Below, piece after piece: positions 26,138 through 36,260 of a stretch of DNA of 64,000 nt. Position numbers and translations under genes: made by a program. Source of the DNA: Haloarcula sp. H-GB4 (GTDB lineage Archaea > Halobacteriota > Halobacteria > Halobacteriales > Haloarculaceae). The first letter of the stretch is position 1. The number at the start of each line of letters is the position of its first letter. The notes beneath the pieces were generated by a model. It was not told where the DNA came from, did no database searches, and saw only the letters and a program-made list of their open reading frames with translations. The stretch lies in contig NZ_JAVDDX010000003.1 of NCBI RefSeq assembly GCF_030848575.1, positions 124,001 through 188,000 of the forward strand. The letters run 5' to 3'.

Positions 26138-26460
26138 CCACTCCTTCTCACAGGAGTAATCGCCGTACATGGGTGCTTTTCAGAATTAATCTAACGCGAT
26201 ATTTATCGACCCAACAGTTCACTGTATATAACCGCTAACCCTGGAAAGTAAGGAATAACAATAGATTGATTTCTCCAACATGGCGACAGAGAGGGCCCTA
26301 TTGGTGGCCGGTGAGTGGCCCTACGAACCTACCATGACTATCACTGAATCAGAGGTTGCTATTGGCGCGTGGGTCTGGCATGAAAGCAGACCCGAGATGA
26401 GTAGCTCACTTTCCGGTAACTCTGTGTGTCTCGTAGCGGATTCACTCCAGCAATGCAACC
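26138..26460. other. Intergenic stretch at the border of the glycan locus
   Basis: It holds AT-rich promoter-like sequence around 26180-26275. A plus-strand frame at 26280-26525 overlaps the start of the glycosyltransferase and shows no family features. Confidence 0.45.
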
Positions 26461-27357
26461 ATGCCGTGCAACTCACAGACGCGAAGCGACACGGCTCATT
26501 CTCAGGGGGGACAGAGCGTGTATAAGGGTTCGACGATTGGTGTTGTTGTCCCTGCATACAACGAAGAGGGGTTCATCGGTGATGTCATCGACTCACTCCC
26601 GGCGTACGTTGATCAGGTCTTTGTTATTGACGATTGCTCGACAGATGGTACATGGACCGAGATCAAAGAATACGTCGATACCGAGGTAAAACAGGCAGGT
26701 GTAACCAGTGATTCCGCAGAACAAATAGTTGTCGCCGACGGGGCCGGAAAAACGGTTTCTGAAAGCCAGACCTTCCTCGACAAGCGGATCGTCCCGGTCC
26801 GTCATCAGACCAACGGTGGTCGGGGGGCCGCCGTACAAACTGGATATGAGTTAGCGCTTATGAGCGGCATGGACGCGGTTGCAGTCCTTGATGGCGACGG
26901 TCAGATGGACCCGAACATCCTTGATGAGATACTTGACCCAGTCGTCGAGGGAGAAGCAGATTACGCGAAAGGTAACCGCCTGATATCGCGTCGCCACTGT
27001 ACTCAGATGTCTAACTGGCGGTTATTTGGGAATGCGCTGCTCACGATGCTGACAAAAATCGCGAGCGGACACTGGAAAATGCGCGACCCACAGAACGGAT
27101 ACACCGCGATTTCCGCGACGGCGCTCGAACAACTCTCTCTGAACGACCTGTTCGACGACTACGGGTTCCTGAACGATATGCTAATTCAGTTAGACGCCAA
27201 TGGAATGACTGTTCGGGATGTGCCGATGGAGGCGCTTTATGGTGACGAATCGAGCGGAATCAGATACAACTCATTCGTTCCGAAGCTATCGCTTCTGTTA
27301 CTTCGTGGGTGCGTCCGGCGGTTACAGCAAAAATACCTCTCCCGAACCGAGTCGTAG
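26461..27357 (+). CDS. GT2 glycosyltransferase, dolichyl-phosphate sugar synthase type
   Basis: The 298-residue frame has a 20-residue non-conserved leader; a GTG at 26518 (just before YKGSTIGVVVP) is a strong alternative start. The GT-A core carries VVVPAYNEEGFIGDVIDSLP, FVIDDCSTDGTW and the nucleotide-sugar/metal motif VAVLDGDGQMDP. The acceptor-side residues are in MRDPQNGYTAISATALE. The insertion between the first strands (about residues 70-100) is longer than usual. These features match DPM1/AglJ-like enzymes that load sugar onto dolichyl phosphate at the inner membrane face. It opens the glycan locus and is followed by a DUF1616 membrane protein, a common pairing in archaeal glycosylation regions. 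Confidence 0.88.
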   Translation: MPCNSQTRSDTAHSQGGQSVYKGSTIGVVVPAYNEEGFIGDVIDSLPAYVDQVFVIDDCSTDGTWTEIKEYVDTEVKQAGVTSDSAEQIVVADGAGKTVSESQTFLDKRIVPVRHQTNGGRGAAVQTGYELALMSGMDAVAVLDGDGQMDPNILDEILDPVVEGEADYAKGNRLISRRHCTQMSNWRLFGNALLTMLTKIASGHWKMRDPQNGYTAISATALEQLSLNDLFDDYGFLNDMLIQLDANGMTVRDVPMEALYGDESSGIRYNSFVPKLSLLLLRGCVRRLQQKYLSRTES

Positions 27358-27458
27358 GACTCATTCCGGACGGTTGTAGTCGTTTGATACCGCGATCGGC
27401 ATACTCAAAGACCGTTATGCGGCTGCTACTTATTATGACGTAGGCGCGAGCGGAACGT

Positions 27459-28394
27459 ATGGGAAGGTGGTCGGATACTTCGCTAGCGACTGTCGATTTG
27501 CTTGCTGTCGTGGGGTACACAGCGGTTGTGCTCCTCACAACACTGTCGTCTCTTGAAGGAATTTTCCTCGCTGCCATCGCGCTGCCGTTCTTGCTATTTG
27601 TCCCAGGTTACGCCGTGGTCGCGTCGCTTTTTCCGACTCGGAACCCAGAGTACGAGAGCCACCGGTTGATCGCCACGGAACGGATACTATACTCGGTTGC
27701 GGCAAGTATTTGCTTGGCAATCATCGTTGGCGTCAATCTTGAGTTCACACCGTGGTCGATTCGTCCAACACCAGTTGTCACTACCCTTGCTATCGTAACT
27801 GTGGTGGCAACTGGAATCGCGTGGTATCGCCGCCACCAAAGGACACCGACGGGTCTGGGCCAGACCTCAATGCCCTTCGGAAACTCACGAGCGGCGAGCG
27901 GAGGCTCCGAAGGGGAGGGGGTCCAGCTGGGGACTATAGTCGTTGGTGTGGCAATCCTCGTCGCGCTTGCCAGCGTAACATTGGTCGCGGCGCAGCCACA
28001 GCGTGGCGAAGCGTACACAGAGTTCGGACTGTTGACCGAGAATGAGACTGGTGATCTGGAGGCGAGCGGCTATCCGGAACAGATCACGATGGGCGAGTCC
28101 GAACAGATGTACTTCACTGTCACGAATCACGAGATGGCAACAACTGAGTACGTCGTCACCGTGCAGTTGGCCAGAACGGCGCCGACTGGAGAGGTGATTG
28201 AGCGCACACGTCTCGATACTTATAATAACCGGACAGCGGCTGGAGACCGTTGGCTGCAGCGTCACACGGTTACGCCGGTACTGGAGGGCGAACGCCTGCG
28301 GTTAACGTACTTGTTGTACAGGGGAGGTCTTCCGGATCAACCCACGGCTGAGAACGCGTACCGTGAGACGCATATCTGGATCGACGTAACGTAA
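27459..28394 (+). CDS. DUF1616 membrane protein
   Basis: The product has 311 residues. Its N-terminal half has four hydrophobic helices (VDLLAVVGYTAVVLLTTLSS, FLAAIALPFLLFVPGYAVVASLFP, RILYSVAASICLAIIVGVN, PVVTTLAIVTVVATGIAWY), and a fifth follows a hydrophilic loop (IVVGVAILVALASVTLVAA). The FVPGYA phrase after helix 2 is typical of DUF1616. The C-terminal 110 residues form a beta-rich external domain (FTVTNHEMATTEYVVTVQL). The family accompanies archaeal glycosyltransferases and is thought to help cell-surface glycosylation, without a proven activity. It follows the GT2 gene by 101 bases on the same strand. Confidence 0.85.
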   Translation: MGRWSDTSLATVDLLAVVGYTAVVLLTTLSSLEGIFLAAIALPFLLFVPGYAVVASLFPTRNPEYESHRLIATERILYSVAASICLAIIVGVNLEFTPWSIRPTPVVTTLAIVTVVATGIAWYRRHQRTPTGLGQTSMPFGNSRAASGGSEGEGVQLGTIVVGVAILVALASVTLVAAQPQRGEAYTEFGLLTENETGDLEASGYPEQITMGESEQMYFTVTNHEMATTEYVVTVQLARTAPTGEVIERTRLDTYNNRTAAGDRWLQRHTVTPVLEGERLRLTYLLYRGGLPDQPTAENAYRETHIWIDVT

Positions 28395-28460
28395 GCTATC
28401 GACGACAGGAGTCTGGGGTAGATTTTGCACAGTTCTGATGGCTGTTGTAGGCTGCGCCGC

Positions 28461-29639
28461 TCACGAAGGGGTGAGCGGCTCGGATCGTTTACCGGCACCA
28501 TCGGCGATATCCACTGATGCGAAACTTCGAATAAACGCTTCGTACTCGTCGATTACGGCTGTCGGGGCGAAATCGTTCGCACGTTCAACTAGCACGTCGC
28601 TCGGGAGTGGATCGTCAAGTGCCGTCTGGATTGCCGTTGCGAGTCCCTCGTCGTCATTGACATTCACGAGTGGGCCGTACTCACCATCTTTGAGGATCTC
28701 TGCCGGGCCGCTGGGACAATTGGTCGAGACGACTGGACATCCGCAGGCAAGTGCCTCGATGAGTACGGTCGGCAGCCCCTCGTGGACCGAAGACATTGCG
28801 AGGACATCCACACCCGCCATGTAGCCGTAGGGGTTGTCGACAAAGCCGGGAAACGAAACCACGTCGTCGATACCTAACTCGGCAGCGAGGGTTTCGAGTT
28901 TGGTTCGCTTTGACCCGCGGCCGACAATGATCGCACGTGTGTCCGGTCGGGCGGAATGGACCTTTTCGAAAGCGCGGAGGAACGATTCAAAATTTTTCGC
29001 TCTCTCTAGGCGACCGACACCGAGGACAACGTCAAGGTTCGCAGATTCGATCCAGGGATGATCCACCAACTCTCCTGCCCGCTCTTGGACCTCATTGACG
29101 GGGACCGGGTTATGGAGGACGGATACCTTCTCCCGGTTGATACCAACGTGTTCCACGACGCTCTCTGCAACACCCTCTGAAACAGCGACGAACTGGTCTA
29201 TCTGATGGGCGAGGCGACGTTGCAGCCACTGGACGAGTTTCTCTTTCGATTCCTCCTGCATCCCGAGTGTATTATGAATTGTAGCAATTGCGGTAGTATC
29301 GGTGCCCGATAGAATTTGCGAAATTATATGGATATCGTTAGCATACGTCATCTGAGAGAAGAGTACTTCGGGAGATTGTCGCCGCAGATATCGCACGAGA
29401 GCGGGAACGCTCGCACCGATTCCTATCCCTGGTATCCTCTGTGTTCCGAGGTCAACGACGTTCACGCTTCCGGCGACATCGCTCCGGAAATCTCCCTCAT
29501 CGTACGATACGACAAGGTCTACGTCATATCCGCGTCTAGAGAGTCCGTTCGCGACAGAAACTGTCACACGCTCGGCACCACCGATTGTCAGGGAGGGAAC
29601 GAAGAACGCTATCGGGCCAGTGTTTTCCATTAGTTTCAC
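28461..29639 (-). CDS. GT4 family glycosyltransferase
   Basis: The 392-residue product is a GT-B enzyme. The N-terminal lobe has the glycine-rich acceptor loop SLTIGGAERVTVSVANGLS. The C-terminal lobe has VLGVGRLERAKNFESFLRAF, DVVSFPGFVDNPYGYMAGVDV and the E-x7-E donor motif within HEGLPTVLIEALACGCPVVST. GT4 enzymes transfer sugars from nucleotide donors with retention of configuration. It is transcribed opposite to its neighbours (convergent with DUF1616, divergent from asnB), so it has its own promoter. The sugar is unknown. Confidence 0.92.
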   Translation of the reverse strand: MKLMENTGPIAFFVPSLTIGGAERVTVSVANGLSRRGYDVDLVVSYDEGDFRSDVAGSVNVVDLGTQRIPGIGIGASVPALVRYLRRQSPEVLFSQMTYANDIHIISQILSGTDTTAIATIHNTLGMQEESKEKLVQWLQRRLAHQIDQFVAVSEGVAESVVEHVGINREKVSVLHNPVPVNEVQERAGELVDHPWIESANLDVVLGVGRLERAKNFESFLRAFEKVHSARPDTRAIIVGRGSKRTKLETLAAELGIDDVVSFPGFVDNPYGYMAGVDVLAMSSVHEGLPTVLIEALACGCPVVSTNCPSGPAEILKDGEYGPLVNVNDDEGLATAIQTALDDPLPSDVLVERANDFAPTAVIDEYEAFIRSFASVDIADGAGKRSEPLTPS

Positions 29640-29897
29640 AGTCTGTGTGAGAGGGCTTGTTTATACTCACCCTACGCCGACCCTCGGAGCACGGTTCTGA
29701 CCTTCCTGCAGTGCTTTAGTTGATTCGAATAGCTTGACTCGTTTATTCAGGCAGCGTAATCGAATAGAGCTACGCTGTGGACGTTCAGCAGCGGACTGTC
29801 AGACTGCATAATGGTAGCGGTGAGCAAAAGAGAGTCAATCTCACTCCACACTGTAGGGAGGGTATAATTTTGAGCATTGGTGTCGATTACGCGAACA

Positions 29898-31787
29898 ATG
29901 TGTGGAATCTGTGGTCAGTATGTACAATCTGGCTCACCTGAAACTGATGTTCTTGAACGTATGAACGACTGTCAGTGCCACAGAGGTCCTGACGACGACG
30001 GGATTTTCAGAGATGGGAGTGTTGGACTCGCACACCGCCGACTCAGTATCATAGACCCCAAGAATGGCGGCCAGCCGATCCACAACGAGGACGGTACCGT
30101 AACCGTCATTTTCAACGGAGAGATCTATAACTACGGTCCTCTCAGGGAACGACTCACGTCTGTTGGACATAGATTTACCACTCAAACTGACACGGAAGTG
30201 CTGGTTCATCTCTATGAGGAAGAGGGTCCCAGTTTCGTCGACGAACTCGACGGAATGTTCGCGTTCGCTCTGTGGGACAGTAAGCGAGAACGTCTGTTAC
30301 TGGCGCGTGACCCGATGGGTATCAAGCCGCTTGTCCTTGCCGAAGCGGACGACACACTCGCGTTCGCATCCGAGCTCCCAGCGTTGTTTGAGAGTGAGAT
30401 GGACCTCGGTGGCATTGACCGAGACGCAATAGCTCAGTACTTCGCATTCGGCTATATTCCAGCACCGAAAACGGCCTTCCGTAACGTCTCGAAGGTGCGA
30501 CCCGGCGAGCGGATACTCATATCTGACGATGGTATTGACCGCCAGAAATACCACGAGCCATCCATCACGCTCCGTGACCCCGATATTGACACCGCTGCCT
30601 CACACCTACGTTCGCTTGTCGAATCAGCAGTCGAAAAACGCCTGATGGCCGATGTTGAACTCGGCGCGTTCCTCAGTGGTGGGATCGATTCGACGATAAT
30701 TGTCGGCACGATGGCACAGTTGCTTGATGAGCCCGTGAAGACGTTTACCGTCGGTTTCAATCAGGATCGGTTCGACGAATCTTGGGCGGCACGAGAGGTG
30801 GCTTCGTTCCACGACACTGACCACCACGAGATCACGCTCACAGCGAATGACGTACGCGAGTCCGTGCCGGATGTCCTGAATAAATTGGGGGAACCTTTCG
30901 CTGACCCGGCACTGATGCCGAGCTACGCTGTGTCTCGAGCCACGAGAAATAACGTCAAGGTCGCACTCTCAGGGGACGGTGCCGATGAACTGTTCGCTGG
31001 CTACGATAAGTACCGAGTCGAGTCCCTGTCAAAATACTATCGGGCGCTTCCATCTCAGATACGGAAATACGCCGTCGAACCGGCTGTAAATGCACTACCA
31101 GCCTCACGTGGGACTGCAATCGGCGACGCCGTATACAAAGGACAGTGGTTCATAAACCGAAGCGGAGAACGATCGGTTCCGGAACGTCACTTCGACTTAA
31201 TGCGCGTATCCGATGACCAAGCTATCCAGTCCGTGACGAACGTTGACCCAATCGAGGCTGGGCAGACCACTCTCCGGACACAGCATGCCGCGATATCCCC
31301 TGAGCTGACTGATAGAGAGAGTTTGGCACGGATACAGGCTGTCGATACCCGTTTATCACTCCCAGATCAGATGCTCACGAAAGTCGACCAGGCCAGCATG
31401 TACAACTCACTTGAGGTTCGTGTTCCGTTCCTTGATACTGATGTCGTTGAGTATGCACTCAGTCTCCCGACGGATCACAAACTAACTGGCCGCGATCGAA
31501 AACGTGTGCTGAAACGAGCCTTTGATGATGTGCTGCCGGAGTCTATCTTACAGCGAAACAAACACGGGTTCGATATGCCAATCGGTGAGTGGTTCAAACA
31601 CGAACTTGCTGATGAGTTCGTCTCGATGGTCCGCTCTACCGACCTGGGTATTCTCGATACTGCTGCGATTTTAGACCTATTCGAAGAGCACCTCGATGGA
31701 AACCATGATCACTCGCGGTTCCTCTGGACCGTATACGTTTTCAAACATTGGGCTGTGCGTATGCAAGAACAGGGAGTCCTCGAATAG
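29898..31787 (+). CDS. asnB: Asparagine synthetase B family glutamine-dependent amidotransferase
   Basis: The 629-residue product must start at 29898 (MCGICGQYV) so that Cys2 becomes the N-terminal glutaminase nucleophile; seven upstream codons are open. The class II amidotransferase domain carries HRGPDDDG, AHRRLSIID, FNGEIYNY and TDTEVL. The synthetase domain carries the pyrophosphatase loop FLSGGIDSTI and later VALSGDGADELFAGYDKY. Ammonia from glutamine is passed to an ATP-activated carboxylate. Within glycan loci such AsnB-like enzymes often amidate sugar acids rather than make free asparagine; that reading is an inference from location. The length is usual for the family. Confidence 0.93.
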   Translation: MCGICGQYVQSGSPETDVLERMNDCQCHRGPDDDGIFRDGSVGLAHRRLSIIDPKNGGQPIHNEDGTVTVIFNGEIYNYGPLRERLTSVGHRFTTQTDTEVLVHLYEEEGPSFVDELDGMFAFALWDSKRERLLLARDPMGIKPLVLAEADDTLAFASELPALFESEMDLGGIDRDAIAQYFAFGYIPAPKTAFRNVSKVRPGERILISDDGIDRQKYHEPSITLRDPDIDTAASHLRSLVESAVEKRLMADVELGAFLSGGIDSTIIVGTMAQLLDEPVKTFTVGFNQDRFDESWAAREVASFHDTDHHEITLTANDVRESVPDVLNKLGEPFADPALMPSYAVSRATRNNVKVALSGDGADELFAGYDKYRVESLSKYYRALPSQIRKYAVEPAVNALPASRGTAIGDAVYKGQWFINRSGERSVPERHFDLMRVSDDQAIQSVTNVDPIEAGQTTLRTQHAAISPELTDRESLARIQAVDTRLSLPDQMLTKVDQASMYNSLEVRVPFLDTDVVEYALSLPTDHKLTGRDRKRVLKRAFDDVLPESILQRNKHGFDMPIGEWFKHELADEFVSMVRSTDLGILDTAAILDLFEEHLDGNHDHSRFLWTVYVFKHWAVRMQEQGVLE

Positions 31788-31917
31788 GCATACGGAGCCC
31801 GGAGTTAGTGTGACTGCTCACCACAATCTGGTTTCTTGTACTCTCTATAGAGGCCTATTACTCAAAAAATCGGACTATTAACTATACCCGTCTACCTGTA
31901 AGAGTCGGGCGAAATAA

Positions 31918-33108
31918 ATGCACATACTCCGGGTCGCCCAAGACATCTTCCCTGAAACCGTCGGTGGTGCGCCATATCACATACATGCTCTGAGCCGTGA
32001 TCAGGCCGCGATGGGGCACGAGGTCACCGTCTTGACTGTCTCGGAAGATGTGGAAGAGCGAGAGGTCACTAACCAAGAGGGATACACTCTGATCAAACAA
32101 CCGCCAAAGCTAGAGCTCCTCGGCAATCAGATCTTCGCTAACACCGTCCGTGATTTGCGTGGTATGGAAGACTACGACGTGGTTCACACCCACTCTCACC
32201 TGTTCTTCTCCAGTAACGTGGCCGCGCTGTACTGCCGAATGGCTAACATCCCAATTGCAATCACGTGCCACGGCCTCAACTCACAACGAGGTCCGTTCTG
32301 GTTCTCACGTGCACACCTTCGCACGCTGGGTAAGTGGACATATAATTCGGCTGATGTTACGCTTTGCTACACAGATGTTGAGCAATCCAAACTCCGTAAT
32401 CTTGGTGTTGACGCTGACATCGCGGTTGTAAACAATGGAATCGATACCAACCGCTTTTCACCTGCTGGACAGGCCCATCCCGATATCGCGCACCAGAGTG
32501 GCCAGGCAATCGTATTTGTTGGCCGCTTAGTTGACGGAAAGCGGCCCCAAGACGTGTTAGCTGCATTCGATAGGATACAAGAGCGCTGTCCGGACGCATC
32601 GCTGTTTTTCTGTGGCGATGGCCCGCTCCGCGACAGTCTCGAATCGACTGTCGCTGATAAGGGGCTGACAGATGCTGTAACATTCCTCGGACGGGTCCCC
32701 TATCAGGCAATGCCTTCGGTATTCAGAGCAGCGGACCTATTCGTTCTTCCGAGTCGGACTGAAGGCTTTCCACGGACAGTTATCGAAGCTTTAGCCTGTG
32801 AAACTCCAGTAGTTGCCAGCGATCTCGAACAGACCTCAAAAATAGTCAATCAAACCGGAAAAACAGTCCAAGTTGGCAATGTCGAGGGATTCGCGACGGC
32901 GATTTCTGACTTACTCAGCGATCAGGGCCGTCTCTCAGAACTGGGAAAACACGGCCGCGAAATCGTAACGACACGTTACAACTGGGAAGAGACAGTGCAA
33001 GAAACAACAGAAATACTGGGTCAAGTGGCTGAAATCGGTGACTCTGTGATTCGAGACCAGAAGGAGTCGACCAGCAGCCCTACACCCGTGATCAAGGACG
33101 AGATTTGA
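31918..33108 (+). CDS. GT4 family glycosyltransferase
   Basis: The product has 396 residues. The N-terminal lobe has VAQDIFPETVGGAPYHIHAL (acceptor-side glycine loop) and VVHTHSHLFFSSNVAALY. The C-terminal lobe has VFVGRLVDGKRPQDVLAAF, FFCGDGPLRDSLEST, VTFLGRVPYQAMPSVFRAAD and the E-x7-E donor site in TEGFPRTVIEALACETPVVAS. It matches retaining GT4 enzymes of glycan assembly. The ATG at 31918 directly follows an AT-rich stretch with a TATA-like TTAACTATA near 31877-31886. It is on the same strand as asnB and the following membrane protein, with gaps of 130 and 234 bases. Confidence 0.92.
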   Translation: MHILRVAQDIFPETVGGAPYHIHALSRDQAAMGHEVTVLTVSEDVEEREVTNQEGYTLIKQPPKLELLGNQIFANTVRDLRGMEDYDVVHTHSHLFFSSNVAALYCRMANIPIAITCHGLNSQRGPFWFSRAHLRTLGKWTYNSADVTLCYTDVEQSKLRNLGVDADIAVVNNGIDTNRFSPAGQAHPDIAHQSGQAIVFVGRLVDGKRPQDVLAAFDRIQERCPDASLFFCGDGPLRDSLESTVADKGLTDAVTFLGRVPYQAMPSVFRAADLFVLPSRTEGFPRTVIEALACETPVVASDLEQTSKIVNQTGKTVQVGNVEGFATAISDLLSDQGRLSELGKHGREIVTTRYNWEETVQETTEILGQVAEIGDSVIRDQKESTSSPTPVIKDEI

Positions 33109-33342
33109 ACGAATGGCGAGTCGAGCCTCGACTGATTCAGGTTGCACAGTTCCACATCCATGCCGTGTTTTGTGGCCCAATCGACATTGCGGTTCAGACG
33201 GTCTATTGACACTGGTCGGAACATGATCTTGGTGAGGGCGATAGCCTCAGAAGCGTTAGTCGCTGATTACTTAATATCTACCCTACGCAAGGTTGGGCAA
33301 GACGTGGGTCTCACACTGCGTAGCGGGTCAGAAGGGTAATAA

Positions 33343-35133
33343 ATGAGTCACGAGACTGATCTTGACCGGGAATCGTTCGACAGCTTTGAGTTCGCCAACC
33401 GTGATATACAGGAATATCTGGTCATACTACTGTCCGGGGTCCTTGTCCTCGAGAGCGCGCTCTTCCTGTCCATTCAACCAGTAACTGGATATGAAACCTC
33501 TCTGGTCGATGGACTGTCCCAGATGTTCTGGTTCACTTTCTATTCGATCATGGTCGGTGGAATATTGACCCTGATAGCAGCAGCTATTACGCAAACGAGG
33601 TACTGGCGACATGGCCTTGGCCTCGTTCTTTCAAACTACGCGCTGTATTTCTTCCTCCCGAAAGCTCGCGGCTATCGGTTTTACGGACAGGGAACAGCAG
33701 ATGCACTGCAACACTTCGGCGATGTCAGGGCGATTCTCGAAACAGGATCACTTCCCGGAATCTGGTATCCTGGTGAACACGTGCTGATGGCCGAGATGAC
33801 GATGCTAGGTGTCCCGATTGACGCGATGCCATACCTGGCAGCGTTGTTGTTTACGACGCTCCAGATCATCGGCATCGGGGTCCTTGTGAAGACGCTCTCT
33901 GGCAAACGGGGGAGTCTAGCGGCCGGATTAGCAGCCGGAAGCACTCTCATTTATACGACTTTCCACCTCTCAAACCACCCGGCGATGAACTCATTCATGA
34001 TCGTTCCGGTTCTGCTTACGCTCACAGAACTCTACCGACGGAGTAACGACACCGAGTACCTTCTTTTGATTCTTTTGGTCGGCTTGTTCATCATCTACTC
34101 ACACCCGATGACAACTCTGTTTATGCTGGGTGTCTTACTGTTGACCTCTATCTATTCCGGGGTATTCGGACGGCTTTCCCTATCATCCACTCCGCAACTC
34201 AGCCCCCGGCTTGGCGTGGCCTTCCTTCCGCTCCTATTTGCCTGGCTCACAAACTTTGGTCAGACGCGCCAAGCTATAATAAAAATCGCCACGTCGCAAG
34301 ATGAGGTAAATCCAGCGGCCAGAGAGGTACAGCGAGCCGGCTCAGTCCAGTTTTCACCTCTACAACTCGCCGAGAAATTCATCACCCTATACGGGTCGAC
34401 TACAATTTACTTCGCTATCGCCGGGGTAGCCGTCCTCTTGACCTTGTACTGGTTTCTCTCCGAAGGGATGCGGTACGATTGGGGCTTCGCTTCGGTTCAC
34501 TTCGTTGCAGGACTCGGTATCGCAGCGACCTTCCTTCTGAGCAATCTCATCGTGAAGGGAATAATCAGAGTCAACAGATATGCCCTCCTGTTCGCTGCGG
34601 TCCTTACAGGGCTGGCACTGATCCATACCGCTGCTAGGCGCCATTCGGCCATCACCGTTGCCTTGACCGTACTCGTGCTTTTAAGCGCCTGTCTCGCTGC
34701 AAATGCTGCTTACGAGCCAAACCGTCACATGACATACGCCGAGTACGACGGGTCACAATTCATGGCAGCGAATATTGATGAAGGAGTTCCCATTCATGCA
34801 ATGGACACGTCACACAAGATGGAAGCGTTCGTCTTGGGCACAAACCATCCGCGCTACTACCCACAGAGTTTCAGTATGGACAATAACTTGCCACGGAACC
34901 TCGGCTATTTCAGTCCGGACATTATTGCCTCTGACACATTTGGACGAAGCTACGTCGTCACGAAGACACACGATGTCAAACAGCACACCGCATCATATTA
35001 TACAAAAGACCAACAGGATTATCTATTCCGATACGGCGAAGACAGTCTGGCGAGAATGCACAACGATCCAACGGCGAACAAGGTATACGCTAATGGAGGG
35101 TTCACCGGCTGGTCCGTGGCGCCCCAAAATTAG
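33343..35133 (+). CDS. Multi-pass membrane protein, GT-C-like, possible polymerase or ligase of the glycan
   Basis: The 596-residue product has about twelve hydrophobic helices over residues 25-460 and a hydrophilic C-terminal domain of about 130 residues. The first large loop contains YRFYGQGTADALQHFGDVRAI and IWYPGEHVLMAEMTMLG. The pattern of H/D residues in the first loop with a Tyr-Pro-x-x-His element recalls GT-C type and DUF6541/PMT-like proteins of haloarchaea. In a locus with a Wzx-type flippase, a membrane protein of this size could be the repeat-unit polymerase or a lipid-linked sugar transferase. No other Wzy-like gene is visible. Membrane topology certain; activity is inference. 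Confidence 0.7.
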   Translation: MSHETDLDRESFDSFEFANRDIQEYLVILLSGVLVLESALFLSIQPVTGYETSLVDGLSQMFWFTFYSIMVGGILTLIAAAITQTRYWRHGLGLVLSNYALYFFLPKARGYRFYGQGTADALQHFGDVRAILETGSLPGIWYPGEHVLMAEMTMLGVPIDAMPYLAALLFTTLQIIGIGVLVKTLSGKRGSLAAGLAAGSTLIYTTFHLSNHPAMNSFMIVPVLLTLTELYRRSNDTEYLLLILLVGLFIIYSHPMTTLFMLGVLLLTSIYSGVFGRLSLSSTPQLSPRLGVAFLPLLFAWLTNFGQTRQAIIKIATSQDEVNPAAREVQRAGSVQFSPLQLAEKFITLYGSTTIYFAIAGVAVLLTLYWFLSEGMRYDWGFASVHFVAGLGIAATFLLSNLIVKGIIRVNRYALLFAAVLTGLALIHTAARRHSAITVALTVLVLLSACLAANAAYEPNRHMTYAEYDGSQFMAANIDEGVPIHAMDTSHKMEAFVLGTNHPRYYPQSFSMDNNLPRNLGYFSPDIIASDTFGRSYVVTKTHDVKQHTASYYTKDQQDYLFRYGEDSLARMHNDPTANKVYANGGFTGWSVAPQN

Positions 35134-35197
35134 CCAGCAGAGCCACGCATAGCCAGACACTAACTTTACTTCGATACCGCAAATCACCACCAGCCAT

Positions 35198-36154
35198 ATG
35201 CCAAATCCGCTCGTCAGCGTTGTTCTCCCGACATACAAGCGACCGGACAAACTTCGAGGTGCAGCACGGAGTGTCGCGAACCAGACATACTCGAACATCG
35301 AACTCATTGTCGTTGATGATCATTCCCCGCAGCTGGCAGCCGATACACTTGCCGGAGAGCCGCTAGAGAGCATTAAGATCAACTGTGTCCGTCATCAAGA
35401 GAACAGAGGAGCGAACCAGGCACGGAACACGGGTATTGAGCGAGCAGAAGGCGAGTACATCGCGTTACTAGATGACGACGACGCCTGGGACTCGGAAAAG
35501 ATTGCTCGACAGGTCGCTGAGTTGGAAGATAGTGCTGACGGTGTCGGCGTAGTCTACACCGGATGCGAGTATGATTACGGAGACTACACACGTGACGTTA
35601 TCTTCACGGCGGAAGGAAATGTTACCAAAGATCTCCTATTGGGGGAATCGTTCGGTGAATTCTCGACGCTGATGGTTGCGGCCGATATCATTCCACAGGC
35701 CGGACTCCCTGACGAGCGGTTTCCCAGCTGGCAAGATAGAGAGTGGCTGATACGACTCTCACTACATACCGAGTTTCGCGTGATTCCAGAAGTGCTGACA
35801 TATCGGCACTGTCCTGAAGAGGCGGACCGAATCAGCAACAACTATGCTGAGAAACGGGATATCTCCTATCCGCTGATGGTTGAGAAACACCGGGAACTCG
35901 CTGCGAGATACGGACGAAAATACGAGCGGGCCTTTCTCGCGTCACTCCTGTTCATTCTTGGACAGGAAGCGTTACGTACCAGAGCATACTCAGATGCGAG
36001 AACGCACCTACTCAAATCAGTGTATTACTGGCCGTTTCGAACCGATAGGTGGCTGTTTGCACTTGCTTCGCTCGGGGGCAGATTTAGTTATATGCCGGCC
36101 AAAAACGCGATGAAGACGCTCAACTCAATCAAAAGTGAAGCAATTACGAAATGA
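35198..36154 (+). CDS. GT2 family glycosyltransferase
   Basis: The product has 318 residues. The GT-A core begins LVSVVLPTYKRPDKLRGAAR, then ELIVVDDHSP and the metal-binding motif YIALLDDDDAWD near residue 90. The catalytic-base region is SWQDREWLIRLSLH near residue 185. The C-terminal 90 residues are helical and basic, as in many EPS-type GT2 enzymes that dock on the membrane. It starts 64 bases after the membrane protein on the same strand. Sugar and acceptor are unknown. Confidence 0.92.
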   Translation: MPNPLVSVVLPTYKRPDKLRGAARSVANQTYSNIELIVVDDHSPQLAADTLAGEPLESIKINCVRHQENRGANQARNTGIERAEGEYIALLDDDDAWDSEKIARQVAELEDSADGVGVVYTGCEYDYGDYTRDVIFTAEGNVTKDLLLGESFGEFSTLMVAADIIPQAGLPDERFPSWQDREWLIRLSLHTEFRVIPEVLTYRHCPEEADRISNNYAEKRDISYPLMVEKHRELAARYGRKYERAFLASLLFILGQEALRTRAYSDARTHLLKSVYYWPFRTDRWLFALASLGGRFSYMPAKNAMKTLNSIKSEAITK

Positions 36155-36260
36155 GATATTCTCGATAGATCTCTCGTCTCTTGGTAGCGTTTTTACCTGC
36201 TGTTTCATACTTCGTAGGGGTATCTTTACTATATTGTTGTAGTAGCCACCCTCTGGTAGC